DNA from: Holothuria scabra
Lineage: Eukaryota > Echinodermata > Holothuroidea > Aspidochirotida > Holothuriidae
Direction: 5' to 3'
Assembly: GCA_037179385.1 (NCBI GenBank)
Contig: CM074181.1
Coordinates: 49,310,394 to 49,374,393, forward strand
DNA: 64,000 nt
The notes under the pieces were generated by a model, which was not told the DNA's origin, searched no databases, and was given only the letters and a program-made list of their open reading frames with translations. A program made the position numbers and the translations under genes. Positions 11,601 through 24,500 of the stretch are shown here, in pieces. The number at the start of each line of letters is the position of its first letter. Position 1 is the stretch's first letter.

Positions 11601-12726
11601 TCATTAAATGGTTTATGTACCCAACTGGCATTTTGCTTGTGAAAGTTGACGATTGCTAAGAAGTATACACATTTTCACATAATGAGAAATAGTGCATTTG
11701 AAGATAATATCACACTTATGGAACCATTCATATTATTTTCAAAGGTGGTTCGATGATAATCTTAGAACAATGAAATTTATCTCAACTGACTTCCCCATGA
11801 AGAGAACATTATTTCATGACGAGTTTTTTCATATGGACAAGCTGATCGAATAACTATTTATTCCATGTAAATACACTTTATGAGAAAGTTTTCATAAGTT
11901 ACTGTCCAGGATACGTACTCAAAAAGAGGTCATTGAAAAGAAATTGCACTTACAAAACAATATAAATCTTTTCAATAAACATGCAAAAGGATTGCTTCTT
12001 AATCCAACTGCCCACTTAAAAACTGACCATTTACGCATTCTTATCCCCACCTGCCATCTTGAGGAGACTGCCTAATGGGGAGCACTCGCTCCCAACTAAC
12101 ATCGGAAGGGCTCGTAAGGGGTTGCAAGATTTTTAAACATATTTAAAACCTGCGGCAACCTTTTGCGAACATTGCTTGCGAGCTCTTGACACCTGCAGCT
12201 ACCAAATACTTTACCACTATGCTAACTTCTAAAGGTCATAGAAACTAACTTCAATTTCAAGGTAGAGGTTCATTACATGAATATGCAAAATGCATATTTA
12301 TTCAGCTTCCCACTTATCGACCAACCCTTGCGAGCCCTTGGCAACTCCTGCAACCGCAGGGGGGGGGGGGGCTCCCTGGTGGAGAAGCTCTTGCTCACAA
12401 TGGTTAGAAGAGCTCGTAAGAGATTTAAACAGCACAGATCGAGAGCTATAACCTCCCACCAGGTGAACCAGGTGGGAGGTTGTAGAACATGGGGACAGTA
12501 TTTCTCCCCTGTTGTAAGAGGCAACTAGACGGAATGACTTGCACCGTGTTTCAACTGGAATTTAAAACGAAACTTAAAATTTTACCGTATTTGAAACCCT
12601 ACTTTAAATTCACCCTTTTATCTAGTTGACACTACATAACAGGTACATTGGTGTTGGTGTGTTGTTCAACCTCGTCTAACTAACTAACCTACCAGGTGAA
12701 ACAAGGTTGCAATGACTTTCAAGCAT

Positions 12727-12879
12727 AGACCTATTTCCAAATAGCAATTACAATGAATTGTGGGATATAGTTTTGGGTGTACGTCAATTTTCACCACAGT
12801 AAAATGCCATTGACAAAAATGACAAACACCAAAACTCTATCCCACAATCCTTTGTAATTGCTATTTGGAAATAGGTCTA
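12727..12879 (+). mobile_element. TA-flanked MITE, copy 1
   Basis: The ends are TA-GACCTATTTCCAAATAGC and GCTATTTGGAAATAGGTC-TA, a near-perfect terminal inverted repeat continuing through AATTAC...GTGGGATA. A TA dinucleotide at both borders fits Tc1/mariner-type target duplication. There is no coding capacity. It matches 14149-14302 in opposite orientation. Confidence 0.9.
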
Positions 12880-13445
12880 TTGGTCATAAATTGGGCACCT
12901 GGATTCAGTTTTAGAATACTTATTCTTGCACGTCAATTTCTGAAGAAAGCCCAAATGTATATGGAATGTATTCACTGTAATATTCTCCTTAAAAATATTT
13001 CAGTTCCCTGAGCCACTGAAAATTGAAATGTACAAAAACTTGGCGAACTGCAATACAAAAAAAAGAAAAAATACAAGCCCAGAGTCCTGGTATTCTTTGG
13101 TATATACAGAAACAAATACAAGCTTGGCCAAAACCCTCTTCAAAATTACATTATTCTAAAAAAAATGGCTACCCAAACTAAGTTTAACAGATCGCTAGAA
13201 AATAAATCTGTAAGCGAGCGATGCTCATAAATAGTGTAGAAAAGTAGGATACAAAGTTAACCTTTAAAAATATGCTAATCATCACTATTTCATTTCTTAA
13301 TATCAAATTCACTCTACTCTCTAAATTTGCACTACAAGCCAGCAAATTTCATTTTGTTGCTTAACAAGACCATGAGCGATGATACTATTCACCTCCTGGA
13401 GGGCATATGTAAATGGGAGGTCAGATAATTTTTGAGATGAAGTTT

Positions 13446-13650
13446 CATGGCTTAGTTTTCAAACCAACTGGTGTAAGCCAGGCCGGCCACAGCCGTTTGT
13501 CTAGTTGTGGCTCACAGGCTTGTTTCCCTAGTCCACTGCTTGTGCTAAACACCCAGCACAATGGCAGTAGGTTCCATGTTTAAAATCTTTGTTCAGAAGT
13601 TGAACTCAAGGCCCCCCCCAACTTCCAGTCTGATGCTCTTGACCATGAGA
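13446..13650 (-). repeat. SINE, minus orientation with tRNA-like head
   Basis: It carries ggccggccacagccg and ctagttgtggctcac of the SINE body. At the far end, read on the minus strand, is a tRNA-like stretch ggtcaagagcatcagactgg followed by a B-box-like gagttcaac. Confidence 0.75.
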
Positions 13651-13782
13651 GGGAAGTAGTGACTAAAGGGAAGGACGAACCATATTTGAATCCGTGCTTA
13701 AACTTAACGTTTCACATTTTACTCTAGCTGACACTATACAATCCATCCATGTTGGTGTGTAATTTAATCCCATCTGAAAACA

Positions 13783-13856
13783 AGGGCTTGACTAGAACCA
13801 ATTGGTTGGAAACTGAGCTGTAAAACTCCTTCTAACCTAACCTAACCCATCTAACA
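13783..13856 (+). repeat. SINE 3' fragment with CCTAA-type tail
   Basis: It contains ccaattggttggaaactgag, ctgtaaaactcc and a tail of ctaacctaacctaaccc, matching the 3' end of the SINE family. The head is absent. Confidence 0.65.
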
Positions 13857-14148
13857 CAAATAACTCACAATAACCTATACCCCAAATGTGTACAAGCAAA
13901 CATCACAGTTTGTTCATAACAATTTTTTCACAACTTTTAATCCTGAATCACACTTGAACATTGACCTAAACCTAACAATAATGATCCCTGATCCCAATCT
14001 TAATTTTTGATTAACTTCAGTGCAGCAGATGAAGCTGTCTAGTCTTGCATCTGTGTGGAATTTTTTACCCGACAAACATTCAGAAATATTCATTACACAG
14101 TAATTAACACAAAATTAGTGTTTCTTGTAACCTAAAAGACCTCTTCAA

Positions 14149-14302
14149 TAGACCTATTTCCAAATAGCAATTACAAAGGATTGTGGGATAGAATTTTGGT
14201 GTGTGTCATTTTTGTCAATGTCATTTTACTGTGGTGAAAATTGACATACACCCAAAACTCAATCCCACAATTCATTGTAATTGCTATTTGGAAATAGGTC
14301 TA
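14149..14302 (-). mobile_element. TA-flanked MITE, copy 2 (inverted)
   Basis: Same family as 12727-12879, in opposite orientation and about 1.3 kb away. The terminal inverted repeats GACCTATTTCC...GGAAATAGGTC are flanked by TA on both sides. The interior tgtcatttttgtcaatg is the reverse complement of copy 1. Confidence 0.9.
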
Positions 14303-15517
14303 TGTTTCTATATTCTAGAAAGTAAATAAAACAATCTGTCTAGAAGGGAAAATGATGAGCTGGGACAAAAGATTAATATTCTCTGCCAAACTCTGATTAT
14401 CCCTTTAACTTAGTGTTTCAAGGAACAGTACATAAATGTACCACAACGTTCAGCAGTCACTTAGTAGTGTAGTGTGCCTTTACTGTTACAATTGTTTGTG
14501 TAAATATTATTGTAAAAATATTATTATATTTACTACATCAATATTCATGCTGGACAGGCTGGTAATGAATATTGATAGTGTGCCCTCATGTGTTGCCCAG
14601 CTGGAATTTTCCACTCCTTTACTGTGCATCTCTGTGTCTTAACCAAAACGCATGGCTTCAAGAACTTGAGCTGGAGACAGGTACTGTAGGAAGGCTGCTG
14701 TTACTACTGTCAACTTACCTGGAGCACTGGCTAGCACAGGGGCAGTCCTTGATTAAGGACAACTGGAACTAAGTATAATTTATCTGTTATTATTTTATAT
14801 AGGTCTACATAAAATTAAATATAAAATTAAACAGGTCATTTAAGTCACCTCCTTCTATGCTGGTGAGCTCACTAGTACTTAGGAGTAGGTAGACTTAGGC
14901 CTAAAGCCTGGCTTGCTGTATAGTAGTGAGGCATTGTAAATACTGTATACTGCTTTTAGCCTCTATCAAGCTAAGGTAAAATTATACTGCTCCTGCAAGC
15001 AGTGGAGCCAAATTTAGCCCCGGGCCTAAGCACTACAGGTACTTCACAGGACACAGACCCCTTACACTTTGTCCCTCACCTGGGGGTGAGTCAATTGGTA
15101 GTGTTTGCTCCATACCGACTCAGCCCTTAGCTTGGGGGACCTGGTCATGGGGATCTGGTCCTGCTCCCTTCTCAACGGATGCACCTGGATTCCAAACCTA
15201 GGGTAAGTTGGTATTTTTATATCTCTTACTCTAAAGTAGCACACAGACATTAACATACAAACATAAATACTTATATACAAATTTATGAATGCACATCCTT
15301 ATAGTTGTTATCAACAACTTGAAGGCCACACCAAGCATACTAATAGAAAACAGAACTTACAATGTAACTAAAGTGCTGAACAAATTGAGAATACTAAATT
15401 TGGCACATTAACAAGGCACTTCATAACAAAACTCACACAAACACAACTAATTTCAGAAAAATCAAGGCATTATTGAAAATTGCACAAACCATCTCATCAT
15501 CTTTTGTAATAATTCAA

Positions 15518-15748
15518 TAGACCTTAGGCACATGATGTCACAGAGCAAAAAGTACACCCTCCTTTGGGGGCAAAACAAACCAACACAGACAAATGCAGAC
15601 AGCTGATTTGCCAACAAATATAATTCTCACTTAGTATGCTACAAATGCAGGGCGAATTCTAGTTTGTGTGGCACCTGTTCAATTGTTTTGCCCCCCCCCC
15701 CCAAGGATGAAAGGATGATGTCAGTGTGTCTTCAATGCATAAGGTCTA
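15518..15748. mobile_element. TA-flanked MITE, related family
   Basis: The ends are TA-GACCTTAGGCA and TGCATAAGGTC-TA, with further inverted pairing (gatgtcac / atgatgtcag, gggggcaaaacaa / ttgttttgcccccc). The GACCT terminus resembles the other two TA MITEs. A run of about 12 C at 15691 is part of the right arm. Confidence 0.75.
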
Positions 15749-17595
15749 TATCAACCTAGAAACTTTACAAAATACTCTAGCAAGGTGTATTCAATAAAAT
15801 TCTCATTTAGTTAGTGTTCCTACAGCCTAGAATTTTAGAAATATACATCTTAGAGGTCACAAAATGAATCTTATTCATCCAACGCCCATTGTCACAGTTT
15901 GTTTCATTTGCTGAGATATTAAATGTCAAAATTTCTTCAATTAAATCAAAACAGCTTATTGTGCAATAGCTCATTACTTTCTCATTGCACAAGTCATATT
16001 TAATACCTGTTTTGTTTCCCTTTGAAATTAAAAATGTTTTAATGACCTTGAACGCATCCTGTTTGCTTGCATAAAAACATGTTGTACAGAGAGAGCTTTA
16101 TACATTACACCACCCCATTACAATCACATATTGTCACAATGCACAGTAGCTTTGCAGAAAAAAGAGGCATGCAAAGACTTTAATTTGAGGATGACATCAC
16201 AAAATATTGCACAATGTACCATTTTAAATTGGGTGAATTAAACTTTTACATCTCAGCTCATGAATGTTCTACAAAGATGGGGGTTGAACTGCTTGAATTC
16301 AGTTTTCAAGCTCTGCGATACATATTTTTGAAATTTTAGACTTGGAGTATACTTAAATGAGGAAGGTGATGATCAAACTGGTTCAGCACAAAATTGTGAT
16401 ATATAATAAACCAGACCTCAGATAAAACAGAATAATTCAATCATCACTATCAAATACTATTACCATTTGCATTCAACAGTCTGTGACAAACTTTTGATGC
16501 TTTTGCAAAGTTGCAGTAGTAGCAAAGTTGATATTTACAATCACAACCACTATTTGCTGTACACAATTTACATTTGGGTCACAGCAATTTACCCAGATCG
16601 CTAAAAAAAAAAACTTTTGATGCCCTACTAGCTCAATTTTGTCGGTCCAACATCATGGCACTTGCATGAGCTGGGTCATGAAAAATTCTGCTGGAGTGAA
16701 AACAATGATATTATGGCAGTGAGGGCGGTACACGTATGCTTTTGTCAGATCCTCAGGATACATGATTGTGGGACAAACTGGTAAGGTTTCTTGAGACAAA
16801 GGTGGGTTAGAAATCTCACTATATCAATAATGTCAGGCAAATGCGAAAATATTGGGTGCCTTTGCACAAAACACTCGCTTACGAATGGTGAGAAACCCAT
16901 TCTTGTCGGGGTAGGCCTATTGTGCAAGACTGGCCATTGCGTTTACAGGCCATCTCGTAAAGCTAACAATGAATTCCGGCTGTGACGAGTTCTCATAAGA
17001 TAAGCTGGATATTTCAATAAAAATCGGTCATTATCCACAAGTTAAAAAAGATTGCACGTTGCTTACAAGGTACATTTACACAATAAGCCTATATGTCTAC
17101 ACTGTTGCTGTACTGCGCCACAACAACATTTCACTCCAACACGTCACACAATTGACTCTTCGCACCGGATGTGATGTTCTTTGGACCAACAGAATAGCAG
17201 AGTGGGGTATAATTCATTTTAGACCTTCACAAACACAATGCCCATACATCCCAAAGATTTGCCATCCATTCCGATTATAATGGAGAACTACTGTACCTAA
17301 TCTAGTGTAAATTCTGCCCCCACTGTTCAACTTACTTCATCTCACTACTAGGATTATACCCTAAAGCCAATAGAGAGTGTAAGAACACTTTTAGCAGGAG
17401 CTGCCTCCCATTCACCCATATCATACGGATGATTTACATAATTCGTGTAGTAAATCTAGCTTATGTGTGTAAACAGCTCTTTACGCAATTTGACCGGGAC
17501 CAGTGCAAATATATATGTTCACCTCATTGGTGAAGCACATTGACGCATTGAGATGGAGAGACCAAATCATCCATGTATTTCATCCACAACATCAT

Positions 17596-17851
17596 CATGC
17601 ACTGATGTCACCATGCACTGATGTCACCATGCACTGATGTCACCATGCACTGATGTCACCATGCACTGATGTCACCATGCACTGATGTCACCATGCACTG
17701 ATGTCACCATGCACTGATGTCACCATGCACTGATGTCACCATGCACTGATGTCACCATGCACTGATGTCACCATGCACTGATGTCACCATGCACTGATGT
17801 CACCATGCACTGATGTCACCATGCACTGATGTCACCATGCACTGACATCAT
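17596..17851 (+). repeat. 16-bp minisatellite, 16 copies
   Basis: The unit catgcactgatgtcac is repeated 16 times head to tail with a 16-bp period. All copies look identical except the last (gacatcat variant). It lies about 0.5 kb past the stop codon of the NWD1-like gene. Near-perfect identity implies recent expansion or homogenisation. Confidence 0.97.
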
Positions 17852-18366
17852 TTTAATTATAGTAAATAAAGGTAGGCAGTACACTATCTGACATTACCCT
17901 TTAGTCGGTGAACCTTACATGTTTTTTAGGAAAAGCCTGAAATCGTCATTCATGATTTTGTGAGAAAGAGCTTTAATGGGTTTATAATTTTATACCAGGT
18001 GTATTGAATATATTAAATTAGAAAGTAGAAATTAAAGTAGAAATCAGCCCACAGGTGCACAAAATTACACGCATATCTGATTGGTTGACCAATCTGAAAT
18101 TTGCATTTGTTGAAATTGGCTGCTATTCCTCCAAAGGAAGGTGGTCCTTTGGTATTGTAACATCATATGCATAATGTCTATTGCTTTGGTTTCCTTTAAC
18201 TTGAATTCTGGTCCTTAAGTGTAAGTAGGCCTACTAAGGCATGCATAATTGTTTTAAATAGTTTTGTGCTAATTAGCATGTTACTGCCATTCGGATAAAC
18301 TGAAACAAGGTAAGTTGTATTATCATGGGCGGTCACTAAACATGATTGAGACTAAAGTGATACATT

Positions 18367-18570
18367 TTACAAAAGACTGCATGTTCTAGAAATGCTTGAT
18401 CTCCTTCTCTCTGTGGTTCTGCTGCCCTCATGTAACTTAAATTCCAAAACATGACCAAGCTCTATCCCTCCCAATACCTTGTCCGAGGTGGTCAGCAATG
18501 TCACCAAACTGCCATAGACATAAATGTCTTTCAAAAGAACACCGTCAGACAAAGAAAACATCTTCATTTT
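18367..18570 (-). CDS. NWD1: NWD1-like exon 18 (C terminus and stop)
   Basis: It opens KMKMFSLSDGVLL after exon 17's SQDK, completing a WD repeat, then IELGHVLEFKLHEG and a basic Arg/Ser tail RTTERRRSSISRTCSLL before TAA (18367-18369). The acceptor is cattcacag. A minus-strand ATTAAA about 390 bases downstream (17972-17977) is a weak poly(A) candidate. Confidence 0.93.
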   Translation of the reverse strand, partial: KMKMFSLSDGVLLKDIYVYGSLVTLLTTSDKVLGGIELGHVLEFKLHEGSRTTERRRSSISRTCSLL

Positions 18571-21500
18571 CTGTGAATGAATTGATACATTGGATAAGTT
18601 GTAAAGTTTTAAACTCTCAGCAATGGAATACATTTAAAAATATCATAGCTTTATTAAAGACATTCAAAAGTATGAATGAGTGGATAAATCTTGTAAATAC
18701 AGAAGACTGATAATTTAAAATCTGTATAGAGCCACCATAGACCAAAAGTCATTAGGCAAGAAAATTTTGTTCCAAATTTGGTTGATAATCTTCTCATACC
18801 CACTACCTTGAAAATTTCACATAAGGTAGTTGTGTGGCAGACATTGCTATGGTAGGAAAAGGTATACACATGGGCTTGTCTCACAAATGTTAGGACACAT
18901 CTTATGCCCCCACCACCCCCCTCCCCAACGTTCTCACACTTTTGAAAAACTGATATTAAAAACCCTTTCAAACTTTTAAATATTTCATTGGGAATGTTTT
19001 ATACTGAAAAATAAAGACAAATAAAGAAAATGGCCTTCATTTTTACACATTTAAAGACTCAACACAAATGTATGTTAAACATGTTTGCAATAACCGAAGT
19101 GTAAGGTTTCACATTTTAAAATCATATGGCACCAAACCAAATGCCCAAAAACCAAGGACCTTCAAAATCACAATAAAATTCCAGACTTTTCCCATTATAC
19201 CAACTGTATGCCCCCCCTTCCACCACCACCTAAACTTTTAAAACTTCCACTGTGCTTCTTACCTTGTCTTGTGAGCCAGTGATTATATATTTATCATCTT
19301 TTGTGAATGCCAAACACTGGACAACACCACTCTGGGGGAGAAAAAAAGATGAAATACCTGAATAATTACATCTTGTCCAACAGTATTAACAGTACACAGA
19401 GTTACTCATCCAGTGTCAAAAATTAGTTACCAAGATTTGTAAGAATAAAAATTGCCATTTGACAAAGCTACTTGGTTTAAGTGCTTCCATGCAGATTTCA
19501 TGAAAGTTAAATAGAATATCCTTTAAGTGGTCTCAAGGTATCTTTCAATCAAAATGAAAAGTTTGTTTTGGGACAATGATAAATCAGAAAACTCAGGCGC
19601 AGATCCAGACATTTCAAAAAGGGTGGGCTGAACTTAGAAAAAGCAGGTAATAGGGACGTACTATGATTCCTTGTCTGAATATCTCTGTGGCGTAGAAAAC
19701 AATATGAAAGTGAGGAGGGGGGGGACAATTTTGGACCATGTACCTCTCCCTACCCCATTGACCAAAGGGTACATTTTTTATGCTAAATTTTTCGCTTTTT
19801 TCCACGAGCAAGAACATTTTTAAAATTTAAAAAAAATCTGATTTTTTCCTAAGTTTGAAAACTACTGTACTGTGCACGTAGAAAATTTGGGTTCTTTTAC
19901 ATATTCGTAAATATGGGGCTTGTATTGCAAGAAATAGTTTAGATTCAGGGTTTCCTGTAAAGATATTTGAATATTTGGGGGACCATCGGAAAATCTGCAT
20001 TTCCTGTTAGCATATATCTGAGAAAGCATGTTGACTGAAGATCGTTGTTGTTACATAATGTTATCTAAGGAGTGCGGAACGAGGCTTCTCTGTGACATTC
20101 AAAGAGCTCCCAAAACTTTTATTTTTAAAAAATAAAAAGGCTTTATGGAAGAAAATTTTAGGTAAATGGCAATGTAGCGGCTCGGAAAAGCTTACCACTG
20201 ACTGCTTTACGAGTGACCACTTACTGCATAAAGGGTTGCAGGTTAGGGCCCGCGGACCACGTGGAAAAATCTGCCTTTTTTAAAAGTAATAATTACAAAT
20301 ATGAAGCTTTTATTAGGAAGCATTCAGAATTTTATGAAAGAAAAGTTGGGGAAACCGCACTGTATTTGACTGGTGTCTCAAATGGCAAATTTCCGAATTT
20401 TTCACTTTTTTGAGCCAGGGGCTATCGCCCCTCCTTCTGTAGCTACGTCACTACACTGCAACATTGATCATTGATAAAATTTTGACACTTCCATCTACAT
20501 AGACTACTCAATTGACTGGGTGGAAAGGTATCTGATGATAGGTGTGTATAAGAGCATAAATCGCGACCCCTCAGACAACTGGTCTTGGGCTTCATGATTT
20601 GGTCCAAAAGTTTGCACACCCCTGCACTATACCATAATGACCACCACTGGAAACTGAGACAAGACTAACATTCCAACAGTTCACAGCCACCACGGTACAT
20701 TGCACACATGGGCTGAAGTGTGACTGTGTGAACATAGTTCAGTCTGTAATGCTCATAAAGTCATGACATAGGCATATTGGCCGACAACTATTCACATTTA
20801 TTCAAATCTTGTTGTTGTGGCCAGGGAGTTGCAGCTCCCTGTTATGGAGAAGGCAAGGCGGCAGGAAAGTATTAGATAGCCTATTCACCCGGGCTTAATA
20901 TCATACGAGGTTCATGTATTTGGATTTTTGTTGTGAGGGAAAGGATGAGCCTGAAATAGCCCCTTGAATATTCTCATAGATAAACATTTAGTGTATTTTT
21001 TATTGTTGTTTTGAGGAAAAAGGGGGGGCTGAGGCCGTTAAAGCCCCCCCCCTTGGATCTGTGCCTGAAACTGGTTGTCCCAAGAGAAAAAATGGTCACT
21101 GTTTTTTAAAAAATGCTTCATTTTTTCAGAAAACTCCTCATCCTGATACTTGAATGCATGCAAATTATGCATGTTGCACTCAAAATATTTGCTTTTCCTT
21201 TCCACGAGTTTTTGTAATATTTGATATTCCAACAGAAATGTTAAAAACCTACAATGGCTCCTGAAAACTTCCAAAATTCCATGCACAAATATTACACAAA
21301 CCACAAAAGACAATACTGCTATCCATAATTGCAGTACCAACATTTTTGTCCCTTTCTAAAATTCAATAGATATTTCGTGAAATCAAAACTTCTTTACCAG
21401 GAATTCCCTAGATTGCTGCAAACTGTGAGTGCCACTGTCCTTTGAACTATGAACACAGCAGTCCATAATGCACATCAAACCAGCACCCAACTCCACCTCG

Positions 21501-24500
21501 AACCCAATTCATACGATAGGAATTTTTCTAGCTTAGTAACATCAAATATGATACCCTCCTAAAGGTACAAGCTTGAATGTTACGTATCACCACAAGTTAG
21601 AAATACTTTCTTCCTGGCTTGACCCCTTCGCTACACATGCTATGTGCATCAGCAAGTTTCCAGTAACAAATATGCATTTCCTTTTCATAAATATTCATTT
21701 AACAACTATTAAGAAACAAATTTCAAATTACCCTTCTCAATGTTAGTATAACTTTACTTGCTCTCCAGTCCCATATATCTGTTTTAGGTGTATTAGGAGC
21801 TACTGCCAACATCCTCTCTGATGAACTAAGAGACAATGCTAGGGTCCTGTATCCTGGTTTATGGTCCCTGTCAGCAAGTTTAGTAACCTTGCCCCTTGCA
21901 TCACAAATCAAGACTCCGCCAAAGTCTCCTGCCATCAAGAGGGTTGAATTGAGGGTAACCAACAGACATGTGACATCCTCCTTAACATCATTAAGAACAC
22001 AATGACTTTGATCCAACTTTAGATCCCAAATGGATGCTGCGCAACTTTGACTGGTCCTCTGCAAAAATGCTAAAATTGATTTCTCTTGATTAAAACTCAT
22101 CAAAATCACTTCACCGACTATGTTGGAAGATAAAATGTGTTCCGCCTCCTTGGTTTCAAAATTAGTCTTCATGATCTCACCAGACTGTGAACCAACAAAA
22201 AAGTAGCGTTCATCTGCTACAGTAAAGCAGGTTTCAAAATTTTTCCTCGCTTCCAATTCACTGACTTGACCAGTTTCACTGTTCCATATTTTCATGACAA
22301 ACTGTTGATCATATGATTCCAGGACTGGTGCCTGATAGATGACGTACTTGCCATCAGGGGTGACCTCCATCGGGCCATATTTGTAAAAAAATGTCCTGTT
22401 GTTAGCAAGGTGAGATGAAACAAGAGTCAAGTTCCAGATTTTGATGAATGGGAGCTTGGTAGAGGCAGAGATGAGCATCTTGTAGTCTGGTCCAGCATCA
22501 GCAAAGAGCAGATGCGTCACATCAGCATTGAGCCCTTCCATTGACCCCAGGAGTTCTGGCAAGGGGGAATTCCCCATTGACCATATGACCATGACATCGT
22601 CACAATGACCAGCTATTAGGAATGATTCTTGGTGTACAGCTACTAGAGATAGGATGGGGGTTGTATAACCTACAATGGAAACACATGAAATAACAAACTT
22701 AAAATGTACTCATTCAATCTGCAGCAGGGTTGTCTCTACAGGGGACAGTCACCAGCACTTGATATTTTTGTCCAGAATGCGTTCAGAAGCAATAAAGCTT
22801 CCTCCCTCTACCAATCTTTTTCAAAACAAAGAGCACACCTTGCAACAAAAAGATCTATATTTTGTCTCCCATCTCCCAACATGTGAAACATTGCAACATA
22901 CTCTTTTGATCCACAGAGTTGGATATTATTTACATGCATTGATACATCATAATTTCACTTGACAATTGTTTCCCCACTAATCTGATGACTCTCACAACAA
23001 TGGCATGCACTTGCTGAAAACGAACCCCTTCCCACACACCCCACCCTAAGGACATTCATTACTGTCTTCTAACATCCATAGAATGAAATAGCACCATCTA
23101 TATTTAGCCTAATTTCAACCCTAGACTGTAGTATATGAGAGAATCCTGTCTTATAATGGAAACAGTATGTTTACACTGTATTATTGAGGAAACCCCCCTC
23201 CCCCCCCCCCCAAAAAAAAAAAAAACCAATAATCAACAATTCTTGTCTACTAATGCAACAGCTCTGGACTTCTCTAACACATTGTGTAATTTGAAGACAA
23301 TCAAAAGGATATTCTGGCTCTACAAAATATTCAAAAGCTACATGTTGGTGACTTTTTTTTTTTGCAAAACCATGTGTTAAAAATACACTACTTAACTACC
23401 CCCTTATCTGCTCATGTGAGCTGTCCTTCATTCTGTATCAATGAATAATGGTGTTATTTGAATTTGAACAGCTGTTTTCCCTGTAAACACCATAAAATAG
23501 TTCCATGAAACAGTTACTTGCAAAGCTGTCATCTGAAGATTACAGCTACGTGTACAAGGATGTCACAAGTCATTATAAACAACTACTCCAAACAATTTGC
23601 ATTTTGAACTTTTTCACTGCAGCACCCAAAAGACCATGTAGATACAGGTTCACTTCCTGATCAGAGTAACCTCTGTATAAATAAATGTTCTCACATTTTT
23701 AAATTTTGAGTTAACTTAAAAATCTGCCACAGCCATTGTTTGTGATTTTATCAGGGTCACTGACCTTGAAATACAACTGGGCCTTATAAAACACAATTGG
23801 GCCTTTCTGAACTCAAAGCAGGATTCATGCACTTTCTGGAAACCAACTATTACTTTTTGCCTGACAGTCAAAAAATGGTCAAGCCTGTGATGTCAGTGAA
23901 AATACTCTGTACAACTATTTCTTGATTATGTTTTGGAGATGTCATAGCTTTTTATAAACTATCCCTTTTTGGTATGTTTCTGTACCAATCTGAAAGGAGA
24001 CAGCCATCTCACCTTTTGTATTCCAAGGTTGTGAAAGCATGACACAACTTCCCGTCTCTCAAATCATTATAGGCTTATAGCTACAACAGTTATGGGGAAA
24101 CTGCTGATCAAAATTAATATGCCCAACCAATGGTCCATTACTCCATTTAGCTGATCAAATAAGGGAAGAGTCATTTATCTCATTGGCCAGTATGGGCAGG
24201 TGGGCAAAGGAAATACATATTAAGTGACTTGGCCATAACCACAAGTTAGATAAATCAATTTGCCCTAAGCAGTTGTGTTCATCATAGCTTTGGTAGCCAT
24301 TCTGGTCCAACATTTTCTCAAAGTGATTTTAGATTCTAATTAACAACAAATGCTGCCATGAAATTTGTACCAGCAAAAAAGGGATTCAATTATTCATGGT
24401 CATTCAAAGGTTAGATCGTCTTTCAGCTTAATACAAGATAAGCTACCATCAAATGCCAACTCTGATTAATCAACAGGGCTATTGACATACTTGAATTAAC

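Larger units (their letters stand above)
8056..18366. other. Intergenic region between convergent genes
   Basis: About 10.3 kb separates the esterase stop from the NWD1-like stop. It holds the foldback element (8198-8667), MITEs at 12727, 14149 and 15518, SINE pieces near 13450-13856, a short hairpin at 12450-12482 (cctcccacc/ggtgggagg) beside a G12 run near 12360, and the 16-bp minisatellite at 17596. I see no credible coding exon; short open frames here lack family motifs. 8668-12000 appears featureless AT-rich sequence. Confidence 0.7.

Noticed and set aside
12273..12528. Overlapping open frames on both strands around the G12 run
   Set aside because: They are mutual shadows through a repeat with a short hairpin and homopolymer. 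There is no homology.
14436..14772. Short + strand frames in the intergenic region
   Set aside because: Low-complexity translation, no motif, no splice context.
17596..17851. CRISPR-like array
   Set aside because: Units are contiguous 16-mers with no spacers, and the genome is eukaryotic.
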